In this document: piece by piece, positions 48,982-62,971 of the stretch
Numbering within the stretch: position 1 is the first letter of the stretch
How the letters are laid out: each line of letters opens with the position of its first letter
Notes under the pieces: generated by a model
Told to the model about the DNA's origin: nothing
The model's database searches: none
Seen by the model: the letters and a program-made list of their open reading frames with translations, nothing else
DNA from: Quillaja saponaria
Lineage: Eukaryota > Streptophyta > Magnoliopsida > Fabales > Quillajaceae
Assembly: GCA_029379385.1 (NCBI GenBank)
Contig: CM055611.1
Location: 3,348,001 to 3,412,000, forward strand
DNA: 64,000 nt
Direction of reading: 5' to 3'
Position numbers and translations under genes: made by a program

Positions 48982-49689
48982 AGCCTAGCTGCTGTTTTTC
49001 AATATCAATAATATGGCCTATCTATCTTGTTTAAAAAAGAAAATTTTTTAATCATAATCTAATTATTATAATTTTTTAATAAATTAATAAAAATTATCGA
49101 AGATTTGAGTCAAAATCACTATGATTAATATTTTAGAGTATATATATATATAGTTTAGGCAGCTAAGTACTGTTACTCTTTAATTTCTCATCAATTCTTG
49201 AACTTCTGTCTTACTTGACCAATAAATTCCAAATGGTCCATCAGTGAAAGTGTCCAACCTTAACGCCGCCATCTCGGAGTGTGATAGAAATGTATGTCAC
49301 TAATAAATAAAAGAAGGCTTAGTAATATTTTAGTCCCTATAATTAGATGAAGTGGTCAATTTAGTCCTTATATTTTAAAATTATAAAATGTCATTCTCAT
49401 AATTTCTAAAATTATGTAATATAATTCTTACTGTCAAATTTAACTTAACAGAAGTTGATGTCACTAACAACTGTTTACATGGCTTGACCACTTGTTATAA
49501 TGGTCAAATAAAAAAATTTCATGTGTCTTATTGCATAAATTAAATATATTTTCTAAAGAACAATATTATTATTAATATTTTAAAAAAATTAGAAAAACAA
49601 AAAGCCAAAGAATTAAAAAACAATGCAAACTCTCCTAATCATAGATCCACCATAATTCATCCTCACTCAACCATAACCAAACCTAATTT

Positions 49690-52600
49690 CACTACAAGAA
49701 AAACAAGTTTTAGCAAACACCAAAATCGGCTACTAATTTGGTGGCAAATAGGGTTAGCAACCAAATTTCCAACCCAAAGTGTTTGTAGCAAAAACACATC
49801 AATCTCTATTTGCAATAGAAATTTCAAATTTGGGTTGCTAATTTAGTATTTATATAGAATTTTTTAATTTTAGCTTATGAAATTCAATTTCAAAATCGGT
49901 TGCTAATGTTTGGTTCATCTAGAAAAAATTTTGTTACAAATTTGGATTAAAAAAAAAATTATGAGAATTTGATTGTAAAATCAATTGCCAAAATTAATTT
50001 GAATTATTTTTTATATCTACTTTTCATAAATTCGATATAATCAAATTAGTTGTTCTATAGTTAAGATTTAAGAAATTTCCAGGGTAAGTTTGGAATAAAT
50101 CTATAAAAAAAAATTGATTTTAATTCAATTCAATTTAATTATTTTTTTTGTTTGAAACAAATCATTTTGTTGATAAAATTTAATAGAATTAAATTGAATT
50201 ATATTGTTTGAAATATGAATAATCATAATGGAATTCAATTGAGTTTCACAATTTTACAATATTAACCCTAATTCTATATAATTCTTATATATCCACTTTA
50301 AGCTTGACCATTTTCTCTCTCTCTTCCTCCCTTTTTTGACCAATTTCTTTTTTATGGGTTAAGAAATGGGTGAGAAGAGACGAGTGTTGGGAGAGAAGAA
50401 TGGGGTTTGAGAGCAAGTGTAAAAATGAGACAATGATAAAGGGTAAATTTGTCCTAAACAATTTTTTAAAGGCTAAATGAATTGAATTCTTTGTAAATCA
50501 CAACAATTTTGGTAAGAATTTAACAAGAAAGAAGGTAATGAAAATGATATTTACAATGAATTAAATTCTCAAAGCATAACTGAGTTCTGAACATAAGATT
50601 GTAATAAAAATTCATTTAGAATGAATTGAATTCCCTAATTTTTGTGGTTCCAAACACACTCAAAAACCTCTTCAATTCATAAAATTGTCACTTGTAATAT
50701 ATCCATTTCAATACAAAAATTTAAGATTACAAGTTAAATAATATTAACAAAAGCTGTTATCCACTCTTCTGGGTCAAAGCTAGATGAGATAATGGATCCT
50801 CACCATATTTCTCAATGATTTGTGCATGATATGATTCCTACAATAAACAAATATATAAACATGACATAAGTAAATGAAAACTTGAAACAACTCCTTACAC
50901 TTTCGACAGAAGTAAAAAAAAAAAAAAAAAAAAAAAATCCATTTGGTGTATAACACCAAAATAGATGATTTGAAGCACTTGTACTGCATAAAAAAAAGGT
51001 ATACATAAATAAATCTAGTTGTATTATAGTGACTTAAGTAAAACACTATTACATTTTAAGATGGGAAAGAAAGTGTGCATTACACCACTCCTGATGGGAG
51101 GGTGCTCAGAAGCTATAAAGGAACCATGAGATGGTTAGGCCCTGCATGATCTTGATGTAGAGTAAAGTTTTAACAAGATGAGCTAGTCTAAGACCTCAAC
51201 AAATTGAGAACTCAGATGTCATGAGCTACTAAAGTTGTATAAAGATCAATATACACTTATTTGAGTAAGGATATAAACAAATTGATCTCAATTTAAGAAA
51301 CTAAAGGATCACTTACGTGCAACAGTTGCCTTTTGAATCCACAGCAACTATATGCTAAAAAAAAAAAAAAAAAAAAAAGAATGGAAAAAGAAATAAAAGT
51401 GAAGTAATGTTGTTGGATACGGAGACAACAGAGATAGACAGAAATAGAGAAAAAGAGGAGGCGATGCAATGACAGCAACTTGTATGATTTGTTTCACATG
51501 TAACTTTAACACTTGTTTCCCCGGAGAGAGAATCAATTACTCTTGGGTGGGGTTGGGCTTCATAAACAAGTCTCACTGAGCTGTTTTTAGAATTGTACTG
51601 CAAGCACATGCAATGATGTGTCAAGTTTTGCAAAAAAACAGGTTGAAATAAATGTCTGTCCTGTGCCAAGCATGCTACCATTGTGTGTATTTGTATGTTC
51701 ACAAGCACATGGATACAAGACAAGGAAGGTTGTGGGTAAGAAGGATAAATAGAAGTTAATGCAATAAACCACGCCTCAGGTTAGGCCATGCACCAACTAA
51801 CAAATGCTTAATCATAATTTAGATTAACACATTTATGATATTAATTCATTCTCAATACTAATTACTCAACAAAACCTATTAGACAGGTTTATCTTTTGGT
51901 GATATATGATCATCCCCTTTTTTAGGCATAGATTTTCTACTTTAATGCACACAGAGTACACTTAGCTGACATACTGAAGTTCATGGGTATTATACTACAT
52001 TATATATAGTACTCGACATGATTACCAGTCATATCAAAATTTTGCAGCAAATCAACTAATATTCATAGATAAACCATCCTCAAATCTTATTTCCATAAGA
52101 TTTATAGGAAAATTTGTCCATAGTCTGGGAGGCCAGGAGTCTTGGAGAATAAAATAGACTACAATTCAACAAAAAATTGAGCATATTGAGAACCAGGAAA
52201 CATAAAATCATCAAGAGAGTCAATAAAATTATCCACAAACCATAGAGTGTTGAAGTTCCTTCAATGGAAGACATTAGATAGTAAAATCACCCCACATGTA
52301 GTGTTTTTAGCATCAAACACAAGCAGTGGACAGGAGTAGACTCAAATTCTGCAATAGATAAAGCAAGGATGTAAAATTGGATGAAAGAACCCCTCAATGA
52401 GTATTATATGAAAAATCTACATAATAAAAGAAAAATGGATTATTAACTCATCAAGGCAACTCTGGCACTATTAAATGATGCCTAACAAAGTCTAACAACC
52501 TTATTCCAAATAGCATTAAGATGTCAAAGCACCTGTCTTGAATAAAGCAACTGCCTCATTCCACATAGCATAGACAAGAATAAAGGCATCAAGATGTCAA

Positions 52601-54063
52601 AGGCACCTGCTTTGAATGAAGTTAACTTTAACTACAAAATATCACAAATCAAACCACCTATCCAAGCAAACAAATTACCATGAAGTTTGTAGACAAATGA
52701 AATTTTTAGTGCATTGTACAAGCTTAAATCTTTCATTTTTAAGCCATTAAGTCCCTTTCCATTATTCATTTTTAGACAAATGAGCTTCTTATTGTGGAAA
52801 ACCTAGCCGTACTTTCAAGACAAGAGTTCAGGTTAGGTTGTTAGTTATGGCAAATGACATATTTTGATACAACTGCTAAATTTCAAGATTAACTTTATCA
52901 ATTTTTAACTGAGCTCTTAATTTTGTGCAGAAACCACCATGTATCAATTCTTATGCCTTCAAAGAAGGCCTCACAAATGGAGGTAACAAGGTGCTTGTAA
53001 AATGACCTCTATAATTCCTTCTACTCAATAGCAACTAGAACTAAATGCTAATAATCAGGACAAGTTCGTAACTTCATGCAAATTTTATAATATATATAAA
53101 CCTTAATGAAGAAAACAAAATAACGCACGGAAGAAACTGAATGAGCCTTGGATATCTCAGGTTGCTTCAGCTTCAACCTACATTTTATATGAGCAATAAA
53201 AAAAAGATCAAAAATAGAAATAGAGCATTAAATAGAAACCATGAATGTAGTATCAATATAGCTCATCAGCATCATATTTCAAATATTAATCAAATTTGTG
53301 GTAGATCAATTAACAAACACAAATGGAAGACGAAGATGAATCGATCAAAGAAACCAAAAAAATTATACATCCGATTAAATTATTGATCAGATTCCAAGGT
53401 TTTTTCTTGATGAAAATCAAGCTTAAAACTCAATCTTTAAATAGTTGATCAATTGACAATGAGATTTGGAAAAGAATATGATGAAGTTTCAAATCATTGA
53501 AAGAGCTAGCATGAAACTCTCATGAAACTACAATAAGATGGATTGAATTCAGATATTAAATTGAACCTACCCTTCCTCACACGTGCCAAGAACATTGCTC
53601 AGTCCCTCATCGTCACAAAACATCCATGGCTGGAGCTCTTAGACTACCTCATTTTGAGTTTGCAGATCTGAAATCGAAGAGGCTCGGAGCAGAGGAAAAG
53701 TTAAAAAAAAGAGGAAAGTTAGATAGCAACCAAATATTAGTTTCAATTTTTTTTTTTTCAAAAGCATAATCGAATCACTTTAACTAATTTTATTTATTTT
53801 CAATAATCAGTAACAAAATTATTGGTTGCTAATATATTTTATAGGTTGCTAAAATTGTGTACATTTTCATTATTTTTTTAATCAAAATTTATAATTAATT
53901 TGTAACCCATTAGTGACCGATCCAGTTGTAAAATTTTAATTCTTATAAAATTCGGTAACTGATATTTTATTTTATTTTAAAATGGTTGCAAAACTATATA
54001 ATTTAGCAACCAAATTCTTTGCCTTTTCTGATTCCATTGCTACTAGCACTTTTTCTTGTAGTG
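49690..54063. mobile_element. CACTA element, copy D
   Basis: Ends are CACTACAAGAAAAAC at the left and CACTACAAGAAAAAG read inward from the right; TTT is duplicated at 49,687-49,689 and 54,064-54,066. The 4.37-kb element has the same insertion point as in unit A, so both descend from one insertion. Subterminal TTAGCAACC motifs are kept. Poly(A) tracts at 50,917-50,938 and 51,357-51,378 have expanded compared with A. No transposase was seen; the longest frame here (51,355-51,723, minus) is opened by a poly(T) run and is not protein-like. Confidence 0.92.
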
Positions 54064-54339
54064 TTTGTTGCTTCTACTCCTAAAGCTATTCTTTCCTCTT
54101 AATGAATCGAATTGAACACTCCGTTGTTTCCAATCCTCCTTCCTTGACTTGACAATTTTTTCAAATGGAAATCTAAGCCTATCTCTTGTTTTCTTCTCTT
54201 TTCTCATCATTTTGTTGACAAAGTTTTGACGGAAGTGATTTTCAGCCAATTTGGACGAATAACTCTGGTGATGGCACCAGATTTAGCTGATGGGGTGAAG
54301 TCTTTTTTGGTTGAGTTTTCTCCGCCATTAACAGCTCCA

Positions 54340-54525
54340 ACAAATTTTGACCCTTGAAAACACCCCTATTGAACTCATCAATCTTGATTTGGGAACAAAT
54401 AGATTCAGCCATGGATGTAGTACGTCCCACAAACCCTTTGATCTGAGATTAACTCACCCTTATGAACTCGGTCTAGGAAATACACATAAGCTAGGTCAAT
54501 TGTGAACACTGATGCTGGTATGAAA
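54340..54525 (-). pseudogene. CKX exon fragment, copy D
   Basis: The minus strand contains LAYVYFLDRVHKGE read to a one-base loss, then RSKGLWDVPHPWLNLFVP-like codons split over two frames, and KIDEFNRGVFKGQNLLELLM (54,372-54,310). This is the same CKX region as copies A and B, with an additional frame change. IDEFNRGVFKG is close to the usual CKX form. Confidence 0.75.
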
Positions 54526-55261
54526 TCTAACTTTTCCAATCAAGTCTCTATTTCCTGTGATTAAAGATTGACCCAAAACTCAATTTTATGAGGATCTATT
54601 TTGAAACTTACAAGAGATGTCTACTGGGGAGGATAAGGATGCTAAAAAACACGAGATATGTGGTTGTGAGGCAAAGGCAAGATTAACAATGGAGGTGGGA
54701 AGGAATAGGCGTGGGTCCAGGACTTTCGGTTGGAGGTGTTTACATTTGTTCTTGTTTTTATTTTATTTTTAAAATCTTTTGTTTGATATATACTTTTTTT
54801 TTTTTTTTTTTTGGTATATATTAACTTTTTTTAAAATAATAATAATTTTTTTAAAAAGTTTTTACTTTATTTATGTCGTAAGACAAATGATAATTTTTTA
54901 TTTATCGTGGTCAAGTCAAATAAGCATTTATTAGTGCCATCGGAGTTTTCCTATGTTAAATTTGACAATAAAGAGTGTACAACATAATAATAAAGACGAT
55001 ATTTCATAATTTTAAAATATAGGCCTAGAAACTAAAAGGATATTTAAACCAGAAAAAAATTATTTGTTTCGATGGAGGAGCCGGCCCCCACCAAGCAGGT
55101 GGCCATGTGTTAAAGGCTGCGAATATTATTTTATAAGGACCAATTGATGTATAGGAAGATAAGGACGAGCCTGTATTATTGAATTTTCATTTACAACTTA
55201 TCTTAAATATTGGATTATCAATATTTATTGCTATCTAATATCAGATTATTGTATTGCTTAA

Positions 55262-57642
55262 TTATGTCAACTTGAAATAGTTGATATACTATAGAGACTT
55301 AGATTAGTTTTATCACTTTTAAAGATCAATTGAAGATAATTTTAGGATAATATATATAAAAATAATACATTGAAAACCAACAACTTATATGTCCACTGGA
55401 TTAGCATTCAGACTATTTTGACAAAATGGATATGATGTATCACCTGGTATTTGGGGTGCCTTAACCTCTATCTTTATGGATTTTCCTATTTCCCTATTTA
55501 TTTATATATTTATTTTTTTTACAAGATCTCTACATAATTGGTCCACTAACATATATGTGGTTTTGTAGTATTGTTTATAAAGGTTTTCACTAGTTTTCGA
55601 GATGAGATGGGTAATTTTAAGTTATTATCGAGGATGATATTGAGGGAATGCTCTCATTATATGCAAGTCTCGTATCTTTTATTAAAAGGTGAAATAATTG
55701 TGGATGTGTCAAAAATTTCACCTCAAAACATGTCAAAGGATTTGTCAACAAGAACAAAGACAAGTATATATCATTATTAGTTGAACATGCTTTGGAATTT
55801 CCATTAGGCCACCAAGTTTACAGGCGAGGTGATTCATCAACTTATGCTGTAAAAGAAGGCATAATATGACCCCATTTTACTTGAGTTTGCTAAGCTGGAT
55901 TTCAATATTTTGCAAGGCACCCACCAAGAAGAGCTAAAACATGCTTCAAGGTACACATGACATATCCCTAAACTAGTGAGATCTTAAAAAATTGAACTGG
56001 AATTATAAGTGAATGTAATTCTGAAAAATTAGAAATAAAATATTAACGATAATTGCGATTAATGTGATTTTCTTATCTGAACCGTGTTGAGTATTATTGC
56101 AAATAAAGGCGGTGGAATCGCACTGGTCTTCCAAAGAAGTTGAGTTTTCTTAGGGACAGATTAATGGAGAGTTACATTTGGAACCTGGAGTTGGTAGCCG
56201 AGCCTCATTTTGGACATTATAGGAGACATTCAGCAAAGCTCTATGTAGTGATGACTATGGTAGATGATCTTTATGATAGCTATGGTGCCTTCGTAGAATT
56301 AGAGCTCTTCACAGATTCTATTAAAAGGTTTTCAAATTTCACTCAAAAACTTCGTTTTCTTTTTTGAATTTTTATATTCGATTTTAATAATTTGATATTA
56401 AAGGTTGTTGTTATTATCGCTGACTTCATATTCTTTCCTTGGTAATATCAAACTTTTAGATAAGGTTTGATCAGCATTTTATTTTGTGAAAAATTTCAGA
56501 TGTGATACAAGTTTGATAGATAAGCTCCCAGATCTCATGAAGATGCCTTTTCTTGCTATCCACAACTATGTCAATGAGGTGGCCTATGTAAGTTTTAAGG
56601 GATCAAGGATTCAACATTATTCCATGTCTAAAGAAATATGTATGTATCACAAATATTCTTAGTTGAATAAAATAAACTTGGAAGGTATATCAGAAAAATC
56701 TGCTGATCTTATATGGTAAGAGATTGAATCAGTATTTATTATTAAAACTAATTTTATTATGTAGCTTTAAAACTCAACGAATTTTTTACGAACCTAACAA
56801 AATAAAATATTTACTTGATTTTTTGACAATATTTTTATTTTCAGTGGGAAGAGAATTGTCAATCTTATCTAGTCAGGCAAAGTGGCTCTATAAGGGATAT
56901 AGGCCATCCTTACAAGAATACTTGACAATTGTTGGATATCCATTGGAGTACTAGTGACACAGGTACATGCTTACTTTACCATTGCAAATCCAATTAAAAA
57001 AGAAGCCTTGTACTGCTTGGAAGAAGGATGTCCCAACATTATTCATTGGACGGCTGTGATTGTTCGCTTGGCAGATGATCTTGGAACCTTCTCAGTAAGC
57101 ATGCCTAGCAATCTCTTTCTTTTAAGACATCTTTCAATTTACATATACTTCCCTACTTTCCTTTCTTTTTCTTTTTTGACCATACCATATACAAAACATG
57201 AGATAACTCTATCTCTTCCTAAAAACTCTTATTTCAAGAGGCAAGATTCAATTCCAATCTTTACATCAACTCCAAAATATTCTATCAATTAAACCAATTG
57301 GCACATTCTTAATTCCATGTCTTTTTTTCTTTTTTTTCTCAATTTCAGTGAAATATAGAGACAAGCAATCCTAACAGTTCAGTCCAATATTACATGAACA
57401 AAAAAGAAACTTCTGAAGAAGAAGCCCGTAATTATATAAGATGCTTAATAGATGAAACATGGAAGAAAATAAATGGAGATAGATTTGCTTCTTTTCCATT
57501 TCCTCAAGCTTTTGTAGAAATGTGTATAAACTTTTCAAGGATGGCACTTTGCATATAACAGCATGGAGATGGTTATACAAGTCAAGCAGATGATGTTAAG
57601 GATATCATGTCATCAATTCTTATTGACCCTATTCCCCATTGA
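55262..57642 (+). pseudogene. Terpene synthase exons 2-7, copy D
   Basis: Exon 2 has lost its first part (junction at about 55,262) and ends FRLF, TGA, QNGYDVSP at about 55,414. Exon 3 (about 55,569-55,951) has several frame changes but keeps LLLKGEIIVDVS and EELKHASR. Exon 4 (56,109-56,330) reads RRWNRTGLPKKLSFLRDRLM and has DDLYD. Exon 5 (56,500-56,640) has LPDLMKMPFLAIHNYVNEVA. Exon 6 (56,845-57,093) has VTQVHAYFTIANPIKKEALY and LADDLGTFS. Exon 7 (about 57,350-57,642) has MCINFSRMALCI, a TAA, then QHGDGYTSQADDV and SSILIDPIPH before TGA. Exon 1 is absent. Frame changes in exon 6 (base lost near 56,875) and stops make it non-functional. The TGA in exon 2 is shared with copy C. Confidence 0.88.
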
Positions 57643-59051
57643 TAATGTAGTGAAGTCATGGCAAACATTCTTCAATTTGTGACCAATTCTATTTTCAAAG
57701 GAATGTTTGTGTTAGCGAGTGCTCATGACTATTCATGTCTGCTAGATTTGTTGTGTAGTTTTATTACGTTTTATGAAAATAAGACAATGTCTGGTATGGT
57801 AAATTGGTGAACAATTTATTGGTTTGGTTTTATTATGATTTTTAAATTTGCAAAAAGTCTGTGAACTTAGCTAATCTGAATTAGTTCAATTTGATCTTAT
57901 TGAAACTTGACAATTCAATTAAAATTGATTTTTAAATTGGGTAATCTTTTTGTCATTTCTCTTGGGTTGGATCGATTATCCGGATGAAAAGAATTTCAAC
58001 CCAATAACACTCGATCCACTCAAAATTATTTATATATCTTTTCTCAAAAATTGTATATTCATAATATGATTTTGATTTTAATCAACTTGGTTTTGCGTTG
58101 ATGTATTATTTTTAGTTTTGTGATTTGACAATAACAAATGGAGATGATTTTAAAAGGGCCTTATTTTTAAAATGTTATTTCACTCATTTGTACCTTAGTA
58201 AAAAATGAATTTTGTCAACATGTGATTCTCATAATATTATGAATTATGATATGATCCATGTATATATAAGATTCAACTCGTTTTGTTCACCAATCAATTT
58301 TTAATTGGCACCATATCATGAAAAATAAGATGACATTACATGCATGATCGAGCAGTAAAAATGTAAATTTATATAATTAGCATTTTGATTTTAGAAAAAT
58401 ACAGATAAGTTTTATTTTTCTTTTTAATTTTTTAGTAAATTCTAAGAACAGCAAGTCCTAATTTTATTTTATTTTTATAAATAAAATATAGATATAGATA
58501 TAGATATAGATATAAATATAATATAATACTTTTATTCTTATTTTTATATTTAATTTTTAGTTAAATTATGAAGTATATTTATTCTTATTTTTTATATTTA
58601 ATTTTTAGTTTAAATTATGAAGAAAAAAAAAGTAAATAAAACTAATTTAGTAAAATAAATTATAAAATAATTAATAAATGGATAAATAAAAACTTCTAAA
58701 TTGATGAGGTTTTCACCATCACCTTTTATAAGATTTTTCTAAAAGTTAAAAAAAAAAAAAATAGTTTTATGAGTAATTTATATTTATATGCATATCACTT
58801 GTTTTTTCCCTTCTAAAGACTTGAATTTATTTTTTCAATTGATATAAAATTTACTTTTTTTAGGTGTCATATTACGATTATGAAAATATAATAACACAAA
58901 TTGAGTTCTGTTTGATTAAAGTTTGGGACAATTAAAAAAAAACAAAATTCTTAAAAATTATGATGCCAATGATCCGAAGGTAGAATGCTCAGTGCCTGGA
59001 AAATCCAAAGCCTACTCTCACACCAAATCATTCTGCGGCAGAGAGGAGCAA
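57643..59051. other. 3' flank of copy D and upstream region of ALG10
   Basis: 57,643-58,035 is the shared TPS 3' flank. 58,036-58,920 is AT-rich without features apart from a GATATA repeat at 58,488-58,520. From 58,923 a frame in phase with ALG10 exon 1 is open, but its composition is unlike the ALG10 N-terminus, so the ATG at 59,052 is preferred. Confidence 0.5.
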
Positions 59052-60530
59052 ATGAGCAAAGTAACTGTCGGAGTGATAGTAAGCTTGTGGGTCATTCCTA
59101 TCTCCATATTTGTTAATCGAATTGTTCCGGAGCCTTACATGGTGTGCAAATTTATTTATTCTTTTTTTTTTTTTTTTTTTCTGAGTAGATGTTAAGGGAT
59201 TATGGTTAAACTGAACAATGGGAGAAATTTTCTAAATTTGAATTTGATTCATAGCCCATGATTTGCAGGATGAGATATTTCACATATTGCAGGTTCAGCA
59301 GTACTGCATGGGAAATTTTGGCAGTTGGGATCGTATGATTACTACTCCTCCTGGCCTGTATGTGTCTGATTCTTTGCTCAATCTTTATTTTTCTCAAATG
59401 AAATTTGGTCCTTTGCTGTTGTTCAATTGATTATGCATACTAAAATGATATGTAACTGGGGCTGCTTGAGTGAAAAAAGAAGAAGGATGAAGTGAGTCAC
59501 AGTTATCTTGCAACGTACCAAATTAGGTTGTGCAGGCAAGAGTTTCAGCACAATGAATGCAGTCTACTGCCCATTGCTGTAGTGGTATGCTCAATATCTG
59601 TGGGCTTCATACACCCATTACACGATGGAAGTGATCTCTTATTACAATGGCAGGAGAACCTGGTCAAGGGCGTGAAAGTTTGAGAAGAGAGTTTAGCCAC
59701 TTATAGGATTGATGTACCGATCGCAAATGTTTGGACCCAACACTTACTGCAGTAGAAAAGTCCTTGTGATCTATACTTGGTGTAGTTGTTATGATACTCA
59801 GGATATTCAGTGCTAGTTAATATATGCTTATACTATGCTGCTCCGTTAGATGCCATTGGTTTGTATATGATTCGTACAAGAATGGCACTAAACACCAGAG
59901 CTTCACAAATTTTCAGGATGAATAGAATATGGTTGCCAAACTCTATTGTCTTCCGATTCTGTAAAAAGATAATCCCATGACTCTTGTTGCAGTCCTTTTC
60001 AACTGAGAGACTTCAATCATTGTAATTTGATAAATAGTATTAGATACCATGTTTGATATTTGAAATGTAAAAACTTTTGCAGGTACTATCTTTCACTTGC
60101 CCATGTTGCTTCTTTGTTTCCAGGATTTTACTCTGTATGCGTTGCTTCATCATTTTCTGTTATTTGCTCCACTGCAGTTATTCGTTCCTTAATGTTGTCT
60201 TAGCAGTCAGCATCATTTTCTATGACATAGTTGCCCAATTGAAGCCAACCCTTGATGATAAAAAGGTGACACTTTATGCAGTGGTCCTAACCTTGTACCC
60301 CCTCCATTGGTTCTTCTCTTTTCTGTATTATACAGATGTTGCATCAGATACAGCAGTGCTGGCAATGTATCTTGCATGTCTGAAGAAGAATTACTGGCTT
60401 AGTGGATTGGTAAGGTATATATATAGCAGTTATTTCTTAAAATATTAGTCCATGAGAAAATTTGACCGGTATATGGCTATTTTTGGTCAATATTTGATTT
60501 TCATCTTCTTGTTTGTTTTCGGTTTTGTTT

Positions 60531-60561
<31 letters not shown>

Positions 60562-62971
60562 CTCCCCTCCATCTAACTAATCATGTATAAAATTGTTAAA
60601 TAATAATTATGATAACTAATATGCTTCAAGTTAGAACTTACACTTATAAGTTGTTTACTCCAAGAACCTCAAATGCTTCTCAATCTTGTCCTTTTGAGGC
60701 TCGCCAACAGTATTAGACAAATAAATATCCTAGCTATTATTTGAAGCCCTACTGGAGTTACGACTTTGCTTGATCAATTCCTCAAATGCGAACTTCAGTT
60801 CAATAATTATCTGTTGTATATATTAATTGATTTGTTAAAAAATTTCCCTTATATTTACTACTGCTACTCTTCTGACGAGTAAGGACATGTAGAAAAAGAA
60901 AAAAAAAAAAAAAAAAAAAACTTCGAATTGGAAAAACCTTAGATTCCATGCTGTTCCAATGTAAACAATGTAAATCTCAAACGCCTCTTAAGTGTTTCAG
61001 TTGTATCCTTTTGTTTCATCCTGTTAGTTGTCATGGATAGAAAACTGACTTGTTCAATGAATGGAAAATAATAGAAAGATTCTATGACAGAAATAAAACC
61101 TAGTGTTGTTGTTCTTTAAGTTGAGATTGTTTGGAATGAATCAAAACATTTATAAACATGAAATGTAAGAAGTATAATTGCGTCAAAGTGGACATAATTT
61201 CTAGTCAAAATCCATTGTTTTCCGTGGTTTGGCCTGTCATTTTCACTTCTGTTGTGATATACAATAATAGATGAAAGAAGAACGGGAAATGTTTTGAAAT
61301 AATCAGCTGACATTGTTTAAAAATTGCATGTGAATTGAATCAATTGATTTAGTTACTTAATGTAAAGGGCCTAATGCGTATTTCACCCATGATTAATTAA
61401 CACATGCAACTTTAAAATCTGTAATTCTTTGGAGTAATTGCATGAATATTTCTAGATTGTTTCCCAATGATTGCATCTATTTTGTTGCATGTAGCTCCTT
61501 AACACAGAAATCTTTTTTGTGGCACTGGTTTTTACAACTTGTTGACTCACCTGTGTAGCATCTGATGGAGGAACTACTAGATGACAAAGCTTACAGTAAT
61601 TAGATTGTGAATATATTTTAGCCATTTTGATGGGGTTGAGCATATTTGTGTTTTAGATGCCACAGGTTCTTTTAATGTAATTGCTTTTATCTTTGAAAGT
61701 ATTCATGAGAATATTGACATGCTAATTTATAAACCAGCAGTCACATTTGATTCTGTTTCATGTAGATTGGGGCCATTTCAGTTGTCATTCGGAAGACAAA
61801 TATAATATTGATGCTTTTCGTCGCATGCACAGGCGTCATAGATATTGCTCTGACACCCCAGAAAGATAATGTGAAAGCAGCTGACTTAAATGTATCAATT
61901 AGTAAAACTGGTTGTGCAAATACTAATGACAATTATACAGAGGGTCTAAATCTGAGAAAGTGGAAGTTTAGCAAAGCTGTAACTGCAGTTAAACATTCTT
62001 TGCGGAGTAGACGTGCCTCTTCTACATCCTCATATTCAGGTTCATTTTTACATGTTTAAAGAAACTTAACTTTTCATTTTGTGCTTATAGCTCTATAAAC
62101 ATTACAGATGTGTGGCATTGCATTGCAGGTTTGTTTGATGAGATTTGGGAAATCTTTGTAACATTGTGGCGTATGAAGTGGTTGCTATTAGTGTCTTTTA
62201 GACTTTTGGTGGCTTTTGTTGTATTTGTCTACTGCAATGGGAGTGTAGTTCTGGGTACTACACCATTACTCATCCTGCATAATCCATTCTGATCTTTTGG
62301 GCCGTTAGGAGTTCTCACTTTACCTGACATTGCAGGTCCAAAAGATGCTCATGCAGTTTCCCCACATTTTGCTCAGATGATGTATTTTAGTCTGGTTTCT
62401 GCACTTAACATTTCCTATACACTTCACTTTGGGAAAATTAAGCTGCTTTTATATTTCTGCTATTTGGAAAAATAGGCCCCTCAGTTTCTTTCATGGTTTC
62501 ATGGGCCCTACTGCCCGTTTCCTCTCTGTGCAGTTTTCCAGGTTAGGGGAGCTATATTTCACTTTTCTTTCCAGGTTTTAGAACTTGTGAGTCTCTTCCA
62601 CCTTTTTTCTTAAACAGGGAGTTCTAGCCATTAGACATAATGATAGGTCATCCTACATAATTTAGGCACTCACTTATTTTACTCCATTTCATCGTGTTAA
62701 GTTTCAACTCTCAAATCTCTAAATTGACACAAATCAGAGAAATTGACCATGCAGTTATTGTTTTGATCAAATTGCTAGACTTTTCTTGTTTGCGATTTCT
62801 CACTCATTGTGGTAATTGGTCATTTCAGCATTGCTCATTCTTCTTTCTCATAATCGCCATTATCCTTTCTATCTATGGAGGAAGGTCATCACAGCTCACT
62901 GGTGAATGAAATACCTTATGATCCCACTTTATATATATTCGTGGCTTTTCATTATCAGTATGTTGGGTTAG
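59052..62971 (+). pseudogene. ALG10: ALG10 (dolichyl-P-Glc alpha-1,2-glucosyltransferase) pseudogene
   Basis: Exons: 59,052-59,141 (VGVIVSLWVIPISIFVNRIV, PEPYM), 59,269-59,357 (DEIFHILQVQQYC, SWDRMITTPPGL), 60,083-60,409 (YYLSLAHVASLFPG, then in another frame YPLHWFFSFLYYTDVASDTA), 61,766-62,039 (IGAISVVIRKTNIILMLFVA), 62,129-62,254, 62,336-62,541 (DAHAVSPHFAQ) and 62,829-62,971 (HNRHYPFYLWRKVI, MKYLMIPLYIYSW). ALG10 is a multi-spanning ER protein that adds the last glucose to the N-glycan precursor. Start, exon order and GT-AG borders fit. Lesions: a base missing near 60,189 in exon 3, a frame change with TAG (WKNRPL segment, about 62,475) in exon 6, a short loss before HNRHYPF and a TGA before MKYLM. 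The usual C-terminal part after the SMLG residues is absent. IFHIPQAQQYC-type proline is L here. Confidence 0.9.
60533..60562. repeat. Poly(T) tract in ALG10 intron 3
   Basis: About 30 consecutive T. A poly(A) tract of about 22 lies at 60,898-60,920 in the same intron. The intron (60,410-61,765) holds no other gene. Confidence 0.9.

Larger units (their letters stand above)
49316..55050. mobile_element. Mutator-like element with nested CACTA, copy D
   Basis: The left inverted repeat begins GGCTTAGTAATATTTTAGTC at 49,316. The right one ends TATTTAAACC at 55,050 and has lost some inner sequence compared with copy A. Flanks ATAAAAGAA (49,307-49,315) and AGAAAAAAA (55,051-55,059) match at 7 of 9. 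It carries the CKX piece and the CACTA element. Confidence 0.75.
41284..58035 (+). repeat. Segmental duplication unit D (partner of unit A, then of B and C)
   Basis: 41,284-55,400 follows unit A in order and orientation. Beyond that, where A ends, D continues with TPS exons 3-7 and a 3' flank shared with B and C up to about 58,035. It lacks the hAT element of A. The LTR-like repeat member is at 42,050-42,500. Confidence 0.85.

Noticed and set aside
51355..51723. 122-codon minus-strand frame as a gene
   Set aside because: It begins in a poly(T)-derived phenylalanine run inside the CACTA element, and the matching stretch in unit A is not open. No family features.
60077..60448. Frame starting at 60,077 as a separate small protein
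   Set aside because: It enters ALG10 exon 3 out of phase and only becomes in phase after the base missing near 60,189, so it is an artefact of the frame break.
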